Shown in pieces: positions 45,584 through 54,050 of a DNA stretch of 64,000 nt (its first letter is position 1; every line of letters starts with the position of its first letter). Location of the stretch: positions 186,001 to 250,000 of the forward strand of contig NZ_LAPZ01000002.1 of assembly GCF_002120225.1 (NCBI RefSeq), read 5' to 3'. A program made the position numbers and the translations under genes. The DNA is from Tenacibaculum holothuriorum. Lineage in GTDB: Bacteria > Bacteroidota > Bacteroidia > Flavobacteriales > Flavobacteriaceae. The notes below the pieces were generated by a model, which worked only from the letters and a program-made list of their open reading frames with translations, did no database searches and had not been told where the DNA came from.

Positions 45584-47011
45584 TTAGTCTATTTGAGAAA
45601 CACGCAAAGTGTTTACCATTCCTTTAGCTTTCACTGGCATAGAAGAAAGGTTAATCACAAAATCTCCTGTATTTACAAACCCTTTTTCTTTAATAATTTC
45701 GTTAACATCATCAACTGTATCATCAGTACTTAAATTTCTGTCATAGTAATAAGCTCTCACTCCCCAAAGTAAATTTAGTTTTCCTAAAATTCTTTTTTCA
45801 GAAGTAAATGCAATTACATGTGATTTTGGTCTCCAAGCCGAAATTTGAAACGCTGTATAACCACTATTTGTTAATGTAGAAATTGCAGATGCATTAATAT
45901 CATCTGCCATTAAAGCTGCATGGTGACATACCGATTTAGTTATAAAACGATTTGTACGAATATGCGGTGCTTCTTGCGGAACTTTAATTAAATCTGAAAA
46001 TTCAACACTACCAATAATTTCTGTCATTTTCTTAATAACTCTTACTGGGTGTTTACCTACTGATGTTTCTCCAGATAACATTACAGCATCTGCTCCATCC
46101 ATAATAGAGTTTGCAACATCATTTACCTCTGCTCTTGTTGGTACAGAGTTTTCAATCATTGTTTCCATCATCTGTGTAGCAATAATTACCGGAATTCTTG
46201 CTTGTTTAGCTCTATGCACTAAACTCTTTTGAATTAACGGAACATCTTGCATTGGAATTTCTACACCTAAATCTCCACGGGCAACCATTAACCCATCACA
46301 ATATGGTATTAACGCATCAATATTTTCAACTGCTTCTGGCTTTTCTATTTTTGCAATTACTGGTACTCTATAACGTGATTTTTGTTTAATTAAATCACGT
46401 AACATACGTAAATCTTCTGGTGTACGCACAAATGAAAGTGCAATCCAATCTACTTCTTGCTCTAAAGCAAAAACAACATCTTTTTTATCTTTCTCTGTAA
46501 GTGCAGGTAACGAAATTGCTGTATTTGGAAGATTAACTCCTTTTTTAGACTTTAAAGGGCCACCGACAATAACCTTAGTTACTACTTCTTTTTCTTTATC
46601 TGTAGATACTACTTCGAACTGTAACTTACCATCATCCACTAAAATATTTTCACCAACTTTTACATCTTTAGGAAAACGTTGATACGTCATAAAAGCTCTT
46701 TCTACTGTACCCGTGCATTCTTCAGTTGTAAATATAAATGTATCTCCAGCTTTAACCTCTACTCCATCTTCCATTACACCCACACGTAATTTAGGACCTT
46801 GTAAATCGGCAAGAATAGCCACATTATAACCTCGTTCTTTATTAATTTCTCTAATTTGACGAACTCGTTCTTTTACAATATCGTAATCGGCATGAGAAAA
46901 ATTAATACGGAAAACGTTCACTCCAGAAGCTCCCATTTCTGCTAAAATTTCTTTAGTATTTGTTGCGGGTCCTAGGGTAGCTACAATTTTGGTCTTTTTA
47001 TTGTGTGGCAT
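45584..47011 (-). CDS. pyk: Pyruvate kinase
   Basis: A glycolytic enzyme of 475 residues that makes pyruvate and ATP from phosphoenolpyruvate. The TKIVATLGPAT opening, the VIAKIEKPEAVENID segment with the catalytic Lys and metal-binding Glu, and MVARGDLGVEIP are diagnostic. The start is three bases after the stop of the upstream IPExxxVDY gene, so the two are cotranscribed, as is usual in Flavobacteriia. It ends before a strong terminator. Confidence 0.96.
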   Translation of the reverse strand: MPHNKKTKIVATLGPATNTKEILAEMGASGVNVFRINFSHADYDIVKERVRQIREINKERGYNVAILADLQGPKLRVGVMEDGVEVKAGDTFIFTTEECTGTVERAFMTYQRFPKDVKVGENILVDDGKLQFEVVSTDKEKEVVTKVIVGGPLKSKKGVNLPNTAISLPALTEKDKKDVVFALEQEVDWIALSFVRTPEDLRMLRDLIKQKSRYRVPVIAKIEKPEAVENIDALIPYCDGLMVARGDLGVEIPMQDVPLIQKSLVHRAKQARIPVIIATQMMETMIENSVPTRAEVNDVANSIMDGADAVMLSGETSVGKHPVRVIKKMTEIIGSVEFSDLIKVPQEAPHIRTNRFITKSVCHHAALMADDINASAISTLTNSGYTAFQISAWRPKSHVIAFTSEKRILGKLNLLWGVRAYYYDRNLSTDDTVDDVNEIIKEKGFVNTGDFVINLSSMPVKAKGMVNTLRVSQID

Positions 47012-47014
47012 AGG

Positions 47015-47485
47015 TTAAAAAATTAAATTTTCTTTTGATTTTAGTGTATCTGTTTCTACTGTATAAGAGGTTGCTATCTGCGGAATATATTTTATTTTCT
47101 CCAACGTTTTAATGATGTACTCGTACTCGAAATCTCCTTCTATTTTTAAAAAGTAGTCGACTTTTTTCTTTTCAGGAATTAAATACGTTTTTACATCACT
47201 TTCTTCAAATAAAGTAGTAAGATCAGTTTTTCGTTTTTCTTTAAAAACATTCGTAATTAAAAACCAATTATTATCTAACTCTTTATCTAAGTACTCAAAA
47301 ACGGGATAAGACGACTTATTATTATTGTTATTAAAGTCTAAATCGTAATTAGCTCTGGTTAGCTTAATTCCTAAATATTTGTTGAGTAAATATGCAAGTT
47401 TATAATCATTTAATGGTGTATGAACACTTATTAAAGTATACTCACTACAACAAAAATCATTGATTTCTAACGAATAAGACTGCAT
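47015..47485 (-). CDS. IPExxxVDY family protein
   Basis: A protein of 156 residues. The family motif IPEKKKVDY is present in the segment LIPEKKKVDYFLKIEGD. The family is known only in Bacteroidota, commonly next to pyk and rnc as here, and has no assigned function. There is no signal peptide or membrane helix. The ATG at 47485 is preferred over a TTG two codons upstream. Its conserved position between rnc and pyk hints at a link to glycolysis or RNA turnover, but that is inference. Confidence 0.9.
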   Translation of the reverse strand: MQSYSLEINDFCCSEYTLISVHTPLNDYKLAYLLNKYLGIKLTRANYDLDFNNNNNKSSYPVFEYLDKELDNNWFLITNVFKEKRKTDLTTLFEESDVKTYLIPEKKKVDYFLKIEGDFEYEYIIKTLEKIKYIPQIATSYTVETDTLKSKENLIF

Positions 47486-47571
47486 AGACAAACCTCTATT
47501 TTCTTATTGCTAAGTTAAGGAATGAAATGATAAGAAATTGTGAAATTAACGAAAACGTTTTCGGCTAAGTG

Positions 47572-48309
47572 TTAAGAACTCTTCATTTGAGTTTGCATTG
47601 CATAGTACACTCTTTTGGCTGCAATTTCTTCTGCCTTTTTCTTAGAAGTAGCTCTTCCTTTTGCCATAACTGTGCCCTCAATACTTATTTTCACACTAAA
47701 GTGCTTTTTATTTTGGTTACCAGAATCTTCGTAAGATTGAAAACTATACTTTTTCTTATTCTTTTGACACCATTCTATAACATAACCTTTATAGCTACTT
47801 ATTTTGCCTTCTAAGCGTTCTAAATCTACATAAGGTAATATTACTTGTTCGTAAATAAATTGATGACAGTAGTTATATCCTCTATCTAAATAAATAGCAC
47901 CTATTAAAGCTTCGAAAATGTTTCCATGAATATTATCACTAATATGTTCTTTAGCAATATTACTCTTTACAAATCGAATAAGTTCTAAATCTTTACCTAA
48001 AGAATTTAAATGTTCTCTACTAACTACTTTAGAGCGCATTTGGGTTAAATATCCTTCGTTTCCTTTAGGAGATTCTTTGTATAAATAAGATGCTATTACA
48101 GAACCTAAAATAGCGTCGCCTAAAAACTCTAAGCGTTCATAATTAATCGGATTTCCTTTGCTATCAACTAGTTTTAGAGAACGATGTGTAAAAGCCTTCT
48201 TATAATGAGAAAGCTTTATAGGTTTAAAATTTAATAATTCCTTTAATTCGTAGTAGAAGTCCTCGTCTTCTTTAGATTGTGGCTTTACTATTCTACGAAG
48301 AAAATTCAT
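47572..48309 (-). CDS. rnc: Ribonuclease III
   Basis: A dsRNA endonuclease of 245 residues. The signature ERLEFLGDAIL lies at 58-68 (E61 and D65 in the metal site), and the second catalytic pair is in NIFEALIGAIYLD. The C-terminal double-stranded RNA-binding domain covers about 175-240. It processes rRNA precursors and sRNAs. It follows fabF by 10 bases and is the middle gene of a minus-strand run acpP-fabF-rnc-IPExxxVDY-pyk. Confidence 0.95.
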   Translation of the reverse strand: MNFLRRIVKPQSKEDEDFYYELKELLNFKPIKLSHYKKAFTHRSLKLVDSKGNPINYERLEFLGDAILGSVIASYLYKESPKGNEGYLTQMRSKVVSREHLNSLGKDLELIRFVKSNIAKEHISDNIHGNIFEALIGAIYLDRGYNYCHQFIYEQVILPYVDLERLEGKISSYKGYVIEWCQKNKKKYSFQSYEDSGNQNKKHFSVKISIEGTVMAKGRATSKKKAEEIAAKRVYYAMQTQMKSS

Positions 48310-48319
48310 TCATTAAATT

Positions 48320-49570
48320 TTAGTCCAACTTTTTAAAAGCAACACATGCATTATGACCACCAAAACCAAACGTATTGCTAATTGCAACTTTAATATCTCT
48401 CTTTTGAGCTTTATTTAATGTTAAGTTTAATTCTGGATTGATATTCTCATCAACTGTAGTGTGATTAATCGTTGGAGGAACCATACCATGTTCCATAGCC
48501 AATAATGTTGCAATAGATTCAATTGCTCCTGCAGCTCCCAACAAGTGACCTGTCATAGATTTTGTTGAGTTAATGTTGATGTTTTTAGCATGATCTCCAA
48601 ATACTTCAGAAATTGCTTTTAATTCAGCAACATCTCCTAATGGTGTAGAAGTACCATGAGTGTTAATATGATCAACTTCTTCTGGTTGTAAGCCAGCATT
48701 TTCTAAACAGTTTTTCATTACTGCTATCACTCCAACTCCTTCTGGGTGAGGTGCTGTCATGTGGTGAGCATCCGAAGATAATCCTCCACCAACAACTTCA
48801 GCATAAATCTTAGCGCCTCTTGCTTTAGCATGTTCGTATTCTTCTAATACAATTGCTCCTGCTCCTTCTCCTAAAACAAATCCATCTCTAGTAGCGTCAA
48901 AAGGTCTAGATGCCGTTTTATGATTTTCATTGTTTGTAGATAAAGCGTGCATTGCATTAAAACCTCCCATACCTGCAATTGTAACTGCAGCTTCTGAACC
49001 TCCTGTTACAATTACATCACAATGACCTAAGCGAATGTAGTTTAAAGCATCTATCATAGCGTTTGCTGATGATGCACAAGCAGATACTGTAGTATAGTTA
49101 GGCCCCATAAATCCGTTTTTAATAGATATGTTACCTGGTGCGATATCTGCAATCATTTTTGGGATAAAGAATGGATTAAACTTAGGAGTTCCATCTCCAT
49201 TAGCGTAGTTTAAAACTTCGTCTTGGAAAGTTTCTAATCCACCAATTCCTGCTCCCCAAATTACACCAACGCGTAATTTGTTAACTTCATCTAGATTTAA
49301 TTTAGCATCTGCAATAGCTTCATCTGAAGCTACCATAGCATATTGCGTAAATCTATCCATTCTACGTGATTCTTTTCTATGTATGAAATCATTCACGTTG
49401 AAGTCTTTCAATTCACATGCAAAACGAGTTTTGAACTTGGCAGCATCGAAATACGTTATAGGTGCTGCTCCGCTAACTCCGTTAACTAAGCCGTTCCAAT
49501 ATTCTTCTTTATTGTTTCCTATTGGCGTTAATGCGCCAAGTCCAGTTACTACAACTCGCTTTAATTGCAT
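48320..49570 (-). CDS. fabF: Beta-ketoacyl-ACP synthase II
   Basis: A condensing enzyme of 416 residues for fatty acid elongation. The active-site C165 is in VSACASSAN, and the two His are in NTHGTSTPLGD and KSMTGHLLGAAG. The ending NTFGFGGHNA is also standard. It follows acpP by seven bases, which puts the carrier and the condensing enzyme in one transcript, the usual arrangement. Confidence 0.96.
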   Translation of the reverse strand: MQLKRVVVTGLGALTPIGNNKEEYWNGLVNGVSGAAPITYFDAAKFKTRFACELKDFNVNDFIHRKESRRMDRFTQYAMVASDEAIADAKLNLDEVNKLRVGVIWGAGIGGLETFQDEVLNYANGDGTPKFNPFFIPKMIADIAPGNISIKNGFMGPNYTTVSACASSANAMIDALNYIRLGHCDVIVTGGSEAAVTIAGMGGFNAMHALSTNNENHKTASRPFDATRDGFVLGEGAGAIVLEEYEHAKARGAKIYAEVVGGGLSSDAHHMTAPHPEGVGVIAVMKNCLENAGLQPEEVDHINTHGTSTPLGDVAELKAISEVFGDHAKNININSTKSMTGHLLGAAGAIESIATLLAMEHGMVPPTINHTTVDENINPELNLTLNKAQKRDIKVAISNTFGFGGHNACVAFKKLD

Positions 49571-49577
49571 ATAATTC

Positions 49578-49814
49578 TTATTTTTTTGCGTCTTCTATAT
49601 AGCTAATCGCTTGACCTACTGTACCAATATTCTCAGCTTGATCGTCTGGAATTTGAATATCAAATTCTTTTTCGAATTCCATGATTAACTCAACTGTATC
49701 TAAAGAATCTGCTCCTAAATCGTTAGTGAAGCTTGCTTCGTTAGTTACTTCGTTATCGTCTACTCCTAATTTGTCTACGATAATTGCCTTTACTCTTGAT
49801 GCAATGTCTGACAT
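49578..49814 (-). CDS. acpP: Acyl carrier protein
   Basis: An acidic carrier protein of 78 residues. The phosphopantetheine attachment Ser is S37 in [10 protein letters not shown], followed by the recognition helix [10 protein letters not shown]. It is the first gene of the acpP-fabF-rnc run, with a -7 box at 49847-49854 about 33 bases upstream. It is divergent from purN. Confidence 0.97.
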   Translation of the reverse strand: MSDIASRVKAIIVDKLGVDDNEVTNEASFTNDLGADSLDTVELIMEFEKEFDIQIPDDQAENIGTVGQAISYIEDAKK

Positions 49815-49846
49815 AATTTTATAAGTTTTAAAATTTAAAATCGGGG

Positions 49847-49854
49847 CAAAAATA
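49847..49854 (-). promoter_or_regulatory. -7 box of the acpP operon
   Basis: The minus strand reads TATTTTTG, matching TAnnTTTG, 33 bases before the acpP ATG. Confidence 0.55.
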
Positions 49855-49994
49855 CAAATCTTAGCTTTTAATTCTAATTTTTGTTAAAAAATTGTGATGT
49901 CTAAAATAAAAAAAATACTTCAATCTTTTACTATTCTTGCCTTTGTTGTTAATAATTATTCTTTTTTTTGCAGTAACAACACAACAAAAAACCA

Positions 49995-50567
49995 ATGAAA
50001 CGTATCGTAATTTTTGCTTCGGGCTCTGGTACCAATGCCGAAAATATTATTAAATACTTCCAAACTTCATCTGTTGCTAACGTTACTCATGTGCTGTCTA
50101 ACAATGAGCATGCCAAAGTTTTTGAGCGTTGCGAACGCTTAAATATAGACGCTTCATTATTTGATAAAGAGAGCTTTAGGAAAGATGACACGGTACTTAA
50201 TTTTTTACTAACGGAAGCCGATTTTATTGTTTTAGCTGGTTTTTTATGGAAAATTCCAGAAAAAATTGTGGAAGCTTTTCCAAATAAGATCATAAATATT
50301 CATCCTGCTTTACTTCCTAAATACGGAGGAAAAGGTATGTATGGAATGAATGTTCATAAGGCAGTTAAGGAAAATAATGAAGTAGAAACTGGAATAACAA
50401 TTCATTATGTAAATGAGAATTACGATGAAGGGGCTGTTATTTTTCAGACTTCTACCTCACTTTCAGAAAATGATACTCCTGAAGATATTGCTAAAAAAGT
50501 TCATGAATTAGAATATTTACATTTCCCAAGAATAATTGAAGAAATCATCATAAAAACTACAATTTAA
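49995..50567 (+). CDS. purN: Phosphoribosylglycinamide formyltransferase
   Basis: A purine-biosynthesis enzyme of 190 residues that transfers a formyl group from 10-formyl-THF to GAR. The phosphate-binding ASGSGTNAENI opening is near residue 8, and the catalytic N101, H103 and D144 are seen in IINIHPALLPKY and NYDEGAVIF. The purine genes of other steps are not nearby. The RNase H gene begins two bases after the stop. Confidence 0.95.
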   Translation: MKRIVIFASGSGTNAENIIKYFQTSSVANVTHVLSNNEHAKVFERCERLNIDASLFDKESFRKDDTVLNFLLTEADFIVLAGFLWKIPEKIVEAFPNKIINIHPALLPKYGGKGMYGMNVHKAVKENNEVETGITIHYVNENYDEGAVIFQTSTSLSENDTPEDIAKKVHELEYLHFPRIIEEIIIKTTI

Positions 50568-50568
50568 A

Positions 50569-51204
50569 ATGCCTAAAAAAAAGTTTTATGTAGTATGGAA
50601 AGGAAAAAAAGCAGGAGTTTTTACCTCTTGGAATGAATGTAAAAAACAGGTAGATGGTTTTCAGGGAGCGCAATACAAAGCTTTTGCTAATAAAATAGAT
50701 GCTGAAAAAGCGCTTACAAAATCTTACGAAAAGTATAAAGGTAAAGACACTAAAAAAACGGTTTTATCTCCTACTGAAAAAGCTAAATACGGAACTCCAA
50801 TTATGGAAAGTATTTCTGTAGATGCCGCTTGTGCTGGCAACCCTGGAATTATGGAATATAGAGGGGTTTTAACACACAATAAAAAAGAAATTTTTAGAAT
50901 GGGACCTTTTAAAAACGGTACTAATAACATTGGTGAGTTTTTAGCTTTGGTTCATGGAATAGCCTTATTAAAAAGTAAAAATCAACCAATAATTCCTATT
51001 TATTCTGACTCTAAGATAGCCATGAGTTGGATTAAACAAAAACAATGTAAAACCAATCTTGTTTTTGATAGCTCTAATAAAGATATTTTAGATTTAATTA
51101 AACGAGCAGAGAATTGGTTAAAAACTAGCACATATAAAAACCCCATTTTAAAATGGGAAACCAAAGCTTGGGGAGAAATTCCTGCTGATTTTGGTAGAAA
51201 ATAA
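50569..51204 (+). CDS. Ribonuclease H with N-terminal viroplasmin (caulimovirus-type) domain
   Basis: A protein of 211 residues. Residues 5-52 (FYVVWKGKKAGVFTSWNECK) form a viroplasmin-type RNA:DNA hybrid-binding domain, as in eukaryotic RNase H1. The catalytic domain begins near 80: D85 in SVDAACAGNPG, E123 in NIGEFLAL, D147 in YSDSKIA and the last Asp (D207 or nearby, EIPADFG). The enzyme removes RNA from RNA:DNA hybrids. The start directly follows purN and a hairpin terminator follows the stop. Confidence 0.9.
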   Translation: MPKKKFYVVWKGKKAGVFTSWNECKKQVDGFQGAQYKAFANKIDAEKALTKSYEKYKGKDTKKTVLSPTEKAKYGTPIMESISVDAACAGNPGIMEYRGVLTHNKKEIFRMGPFKNGTNNIGEFLALVHGIALLKSKNQPIIPIYSDSKIAMSWIKQKQCKTNLVFDSSNKDILDLIKRAENWLKTSTYKNPILKWETKAWGEIPADFGRK

Positions 51205-51234
51205 AAAAGGTTGAGTTTAAAAACTCAACCTTTT
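51205..51234. terminator. Bidirectional terminator between RNase H and the MORN-type gene
   Basis: AAAAGGTTGAGTTT (51205-51218) and AAACTCAACCTTTT (51221-51234) are fully complementary, so a hairpin with a small A-rich loop forms between two convergent genes. Confidence 0.87.
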
Positions 51235-51254
51235 AATATTTATAATAGTAGTAG

Positions 51255-51602
51255 TTACTTAATTGCAATGTTATTCGCTTCTTTCCAGTGTTGTACACTT
51301 GCCACAGCATTATCTTTGTAGTTAATTTCTTTAAGTCCATCATTACTCCACATAAACCATTTCCCTACTTTTTTCCCGTTTTCATAGTGGGCAATAGCAG
51401 TTTTATTTCCTTTTACATCAAAAGTAGTCCAAGTTCCAGCTAATTTTTTATCCTTAAAAAAGCCTTGCTCTTTTACTTTACCATTCTCATGAAAGAAAGT
51501 AACTTTTACTAATTCTCCTGCTTTTTCGTATTTAGGCTTTATTTCTTGTGCACTCATTAACGAAACTGACAACATACATGCTATAACTACTATTTTTTTC
51601 AT
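51255..51602 (-). CDS. Secreted MORN-repeat-like protein (YwqK family)
   Basis: A protein of 115 residues with a signal peptide (MKKIVVIACMLSVSLMSAQ). Three MORN-like units follow (FFHENGKVKEQGFFKDKKLA, TFDVKGNKTAIAHYENGKKV, MWSNDGLKEINYKDN). The YwqK name refers to an antitoxin assignment in Bacillus; the exported location here argues against a toxin-antitoxin role. The start at 51602 gives the signal peptide, and a good promoter lies at 51635-51665. It is divergent from the dodecin gene. Confidence 0.8.
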   Translation of the reverse strand: MKKIVVIACMLSVSLMSAQEIKPKYEKAGELVKVTFFHENGKVKEQGFFKDKKLAGTWTTFDVKGNKTAIAHYENGKKVGKWFMWSNDGLKEINYKDNAVASVQHWKEANNIAIK

Positions 51603-51634
51603 ATTCAATACTTTATTGATTAACACTTACATTA

Positions 51635-51665
51635 CAAATATATTTAAAAGTTTACAAATTTCCAA
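51635..51665 (-). promoter_or_regulatory. Promoter of the MORN-type gene (-33 and -7)
   Basis: On the minus strand TTG (51665-51663), a 20-base spacer and TATATTTG (51642-51635) fit the Bacteroidota promoter. Confidence 0.7.
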
Positions 51666-51778
51666 CATTTACATAACATTAAATTAACATTGAGTGTTTT
51701 ATAAAGAATTTTCAACTTTAATTAGAGCATATTTTTTAATATATTTACAAGTAGATATTAACCGATAAAAAAATTATT

Positions 51779-51979
51779 ATGGCAGTAATGAAAGTTATTG
51801 AGATTTTAGCTAACTCAGAAAAAAGTTGGGAAGATGCAACCAAGAAAGCAGTAAAACAAGCATCAAAATCTGTTAAAGGTATTAAATCTGCCTTTGTGCA
51901 ATCTCAAAGTGTTGTAGTAAACGACGATGAGGTTTCTGAATTTAGAGTGAACTTAAAAGTTACTTTTGAAGTAAAGTAA
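51779..51979 (+). CDS. Dodecin family protein
   Basis: A protein of 66 residues. The pattern VIEILANSEKSWEDATKKAV and the C-terminal FRVNLKVTFEVK strand match dodecins, which form hollow dodecamers that bind flavin or CoA. The Trp of SEKSWEDA (W18) corresponds to the flavin-stacking residue. It is a single-gene transcript with a terminator after it. Flavin storage or buffering is the likely role. Confidence 0.9.
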   Translation: MAVMKVIEILANSEKSWEDATKKAVKQASKSVKGIKSAFVQSQSVVVNDDEVSEFRVNLKVTFEVK

Positions 51980-52004
51980 TTTATGTATATAACTACTACT
52001 ATAG

Positions 52005-52034
52005 CGGTTTAGAAAATTTTCTAAACCGTTTTTT
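52005..52034 (+). terminator. Terminator after the dodecin gene
   Basis: CGGTTTAGAAAA (52005-52016) and TTTTCTAAACCG (52017-52028) are fully complementary and are followed by T6. Confidence 0.88.
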
Positions 52035-52053
52035 ATATTTAAAATTAAAAATT

Positions 52054-52407
52054 ATGAATACCCTTAACTTAATTTTCCTTGGCTTAGTTGCTTTAATTCA
52101 TATATATATTGTCGTATTAGAAATGGTTTTATGGACTAAACCTAAAGGAATAAAAACTTTTGGATTAAAGAGCAAAGAGTTTGCAGAGGAAACTAAAGTA
52201 TTAGCTGCAAACCAAGGTTTGTATAATGGGTTTTTAGCCGCTGGTTTAATATGGAGTATGATATCACAAAAAACTGATGTAGCTATTTTCTTTTTAGCAT
52301 GTGTATTTGTCGCTGGAATTTATGGAGCCTATTCAACCAAAAAACCAAGAATATTCTTTATACAGTCTATACCCGCTTTACTTGGTATATTATCTTTCTT
52401 AATGTAA
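52054..52407 (+). CDS. DUF1304 family membrane protein
   Basis: A protein of 117 residues with four predicted helices (about 5-25, 54-70, 74-91, 99-116). The segment HIYIVVLEMVLWTKPKGIKT followed by NQGLYNGFLAAGL is the DUF1304 signature. The function is unknown. It lies between the dodecin terminator and mscS, in the same direction as mscS with a 73-base gap. Confidence 0.87.
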   Translation: MNTLNLIFLGLVALIHIYIVVLEMVLWTKPKGIKTFGLKSKEFAEETKVLAANQGLYNGFLAAGLIWSMISQKTDVAIFFLACVFVAGIYGAYSTKKPRIFFIQSIPALLGILSFLM

Positions 52408-52480
52408 ATTGCGCTTTCAAATTTAACACTATACTACTACCCAAATAATTATTAATTTATAACATTCAATTTTATTAAAC

Positions 52481-53287
52481 ATGGAAAAGTATTGGAATAA
52501 AATTCAAACTTTACTTATCGATTACACTCCAAAAATATTAACCGCTTTAGCTATTTTAATAGTTGGTTTATTTGCCATTAAATTTATAGTAAAAGCTACT
52601 AAAAAAGTAATGCAAAAACAAGGAGTAGACGTAACACTTCAACGATTTTTAGGTGATTTAATTAGCTGGTCTTTAAAAGCTTTATTATTTGTAACTGTAG
52701 TTTCTAAACTAGGTGTTGCTACAACTTCTTTTGCTGCTATTATTGGTGCTGCTGGTTTAGCGGTTGGTTTAGCCTTACAAGGTTCTTTATCTAACTTTGC
52801 TGGTGGTGCACTAATAATGATTTTTAAACCTTTTAAAATAGGCGATTTAATCGAAGCACAAGGAATTACTGGTGTCGTAAAAGAAATTCAAATTTTTACA
52901 ACTCATGTTAACACTCCGGGAAATCGTTTAGCTATTATACCAAACGGAGCATTATCAAATGGAAATATTATCAACTACACAGCCGAAGGTAAACTACGTG
53001 TAGATTTAACTTTTGGTGTTTCTTACGATGCTGACATTAAGAAAACAAAAGAAATATTAATGGAAGTTTTAACTTCTAACCCAAAGGTATTACAAGATCC
53101 TGCACCATCTGTAAACGTTTCGGAATTAGCAGATAGCTCAGTAAACTTTGCTGTTAGACCTTGGACTAACACTGCTGACTATTGGGATGTTTACTTCGGG
53201 ACTACAGAAAATGTAAAACTAGCACTAGATAAAGCTGGTATTGAAATACCATATCCACACTCGGTTGAGATTCAAAAAGAAGGTTAA
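52481..53287 (+). CDS. MscS-type small-conductance mechanosensitive channel
   Basis: An inner-membrane channel of 268 residues with three N-terminal helices (about 15-38, 62-82, 88-115). The pore helix is rich in Gly and Ala (GAAGLAVGLALQGSLSNFAGG), which is diagnostic of MscS, and the cytoplasmic vestibule domain follows. It releases osmolytes on hypo-osmotic shock. The end overlaps convergent tsaB by four bases. Confidence 0.92.
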   Translation: MEKYWNKIQTLLIDYTPKILTALAILIVGLFAIKFIVKATKKVMQKQGVDVTLQRFLGDLISWSLKALLFVTVVSKLGVATTSFAAIIGAAGLAVGLALQGSLSNFAGGALIMIFKPFKIGDLIEAQGITGVVKEIQIFTTHVNTPGNRLAIIPNGALSNGNIINYTAEGKLRVDLTFGVSYDADIKKTKEILMEVLTSNPKVLQDPAPSVNVSELADSSVNFAVRPWTNTADYWDVYFGTTENVKLALDKAGIEIPYPHSVEIQKEG

Positions 53288-53961
53288 ACTTTCTTCTTCT
53301 CAGAAGTAACCACAAAGTCCTTTAAATAAAAAGGTTCAAAATAGGCGACATCTTCGATGTCGTCTTTTTTATATTTATGAAAACTTAAAGCAGCCATTTC
53401 TTTTGCTGATGGAAACTTATCGTCTATAAAATTAGCGTTCTTATGTTGAATAACTTCTTTACATTTTGCAGCTCCGTCACCTAAGAAATATACATTTCCT
53501 TTTTCTAAATATTCTGAGAAAGAATTTTTATCAATAATCTCTGCTTTTATTTCTCTTGCCTGATTTCCTTCAGCATCATAAACTGAGGAATACACTTCCA
53601 TTCTTCTAGCATCTAACATTGGTACTATTACTCCATCTTTAACAGTTATAGAACTTGCTAAAGATCTCAGTGTTTCAATAGAAATTAACGGTTTATCTAA
53701 TGAAAAGCATAATCCTTTTGCTGCTGAAACCCCAATACGTAAACCTGTGTATGATCCAGGACCTTTACTTACTGCAATTGCATCTATTTCTGATTTAGAA
53801 ATCTGTGCTTCTTCTACTACTTCATTAATAAAAGGATGTAATTTTTCTGCATGTGAATAATTACCATCATTCAGCTCTTTAATCGCTATAATCTTTCCTT
53901 CTTTTGCTAAACTAACCGAGCAGTTTTTTGTTGCCGTTTCTATATTGAGAATAATTGCCAA
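53284..53961 (-). CDS. tsaB: tRNA threonylcarbamoyladenosine biosynthesis protein TsaB
   Basis: A protein of about 225 residues of the ASKHA fold, needed with TsaC, TsaD and TsaE to make t6A37 in ANN-decoding tRNAs. The opening ILNIETATKNCSVSLA and the segment VSKGPGSYTGLRIGVSAAKG are diagnostic. No ATG is available; TTG at 53961 gives the family-typical AIILNIETAT start, and an alternative TTG lies at 53970. The -7 box at 53979-53986 leaves a very short leader in either case. Confidence 0.9.
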   Translation of the reverse strand: MAIILNIETATKNCSVSLAKEGKIIAIKELNDGNYSHAEKLHPFINEVVEEAQISKSEIDAIAVSKGPGSYTGLRIGVSAAKGLCFSLDKPLISIETLRSLASSITVKDGVIVPMLDARRMEVYSSVYDAEGNQAREIKAEIIDKNSFSEYLEKGNVYFLGDGAAKCKEVIQHKNANFIDDKFPSAKEMAALSFHKYKKDDIEDVAYFEPFYLKDFVVTSEKKKV

Positions 53962-53978
53962 TGTAATCAAATTTTAAG

Positions 53979-53986
53979 CAAAGATA
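53979..53986 (-). promoter_or_regulatory. -7 box of tsaB
   Basis: The minus strand reads TATCTTTG, matching TAnnTTTG. It lies 17 bases before the TTG at 53961, which implies a leader of about 12 bases. Confidence 0.6.
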
Positions 53987-53991
53987 CTTAA

Positions 53992-54029
53992 AAGAAAAAA
54001 CCTTGCTGAATTAGATTCAACAAGGTTTT
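53992..54029 (-). terminator. Terminator of the tolC gene
   Basis: On the minus strand AAAACCTTG (54029-54021) pairs with CAAGGTTTT (54005-53997), with an inner TGAA/TTCA pairing around a short loop, and is followed by a T run. It lies 21 bases after the tolC stop and just before the tsaB promoter. Confidence 0.82.
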
Positions 54030-54050
54030 TATACTATTATTTTGTACTAT

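Noticed and set aside
47569..47814. Plus-strand open frame inside rnc
   Set aside because: It is a frame opposite a clear RNase III gene, with no promoter and implausible composition.
51255..51602. Toxin-antitoxin module
   Set aside because: The YwqK-type name suggests an antitoxin, but this protein has a signal peptide and no toxin gene is next to it.
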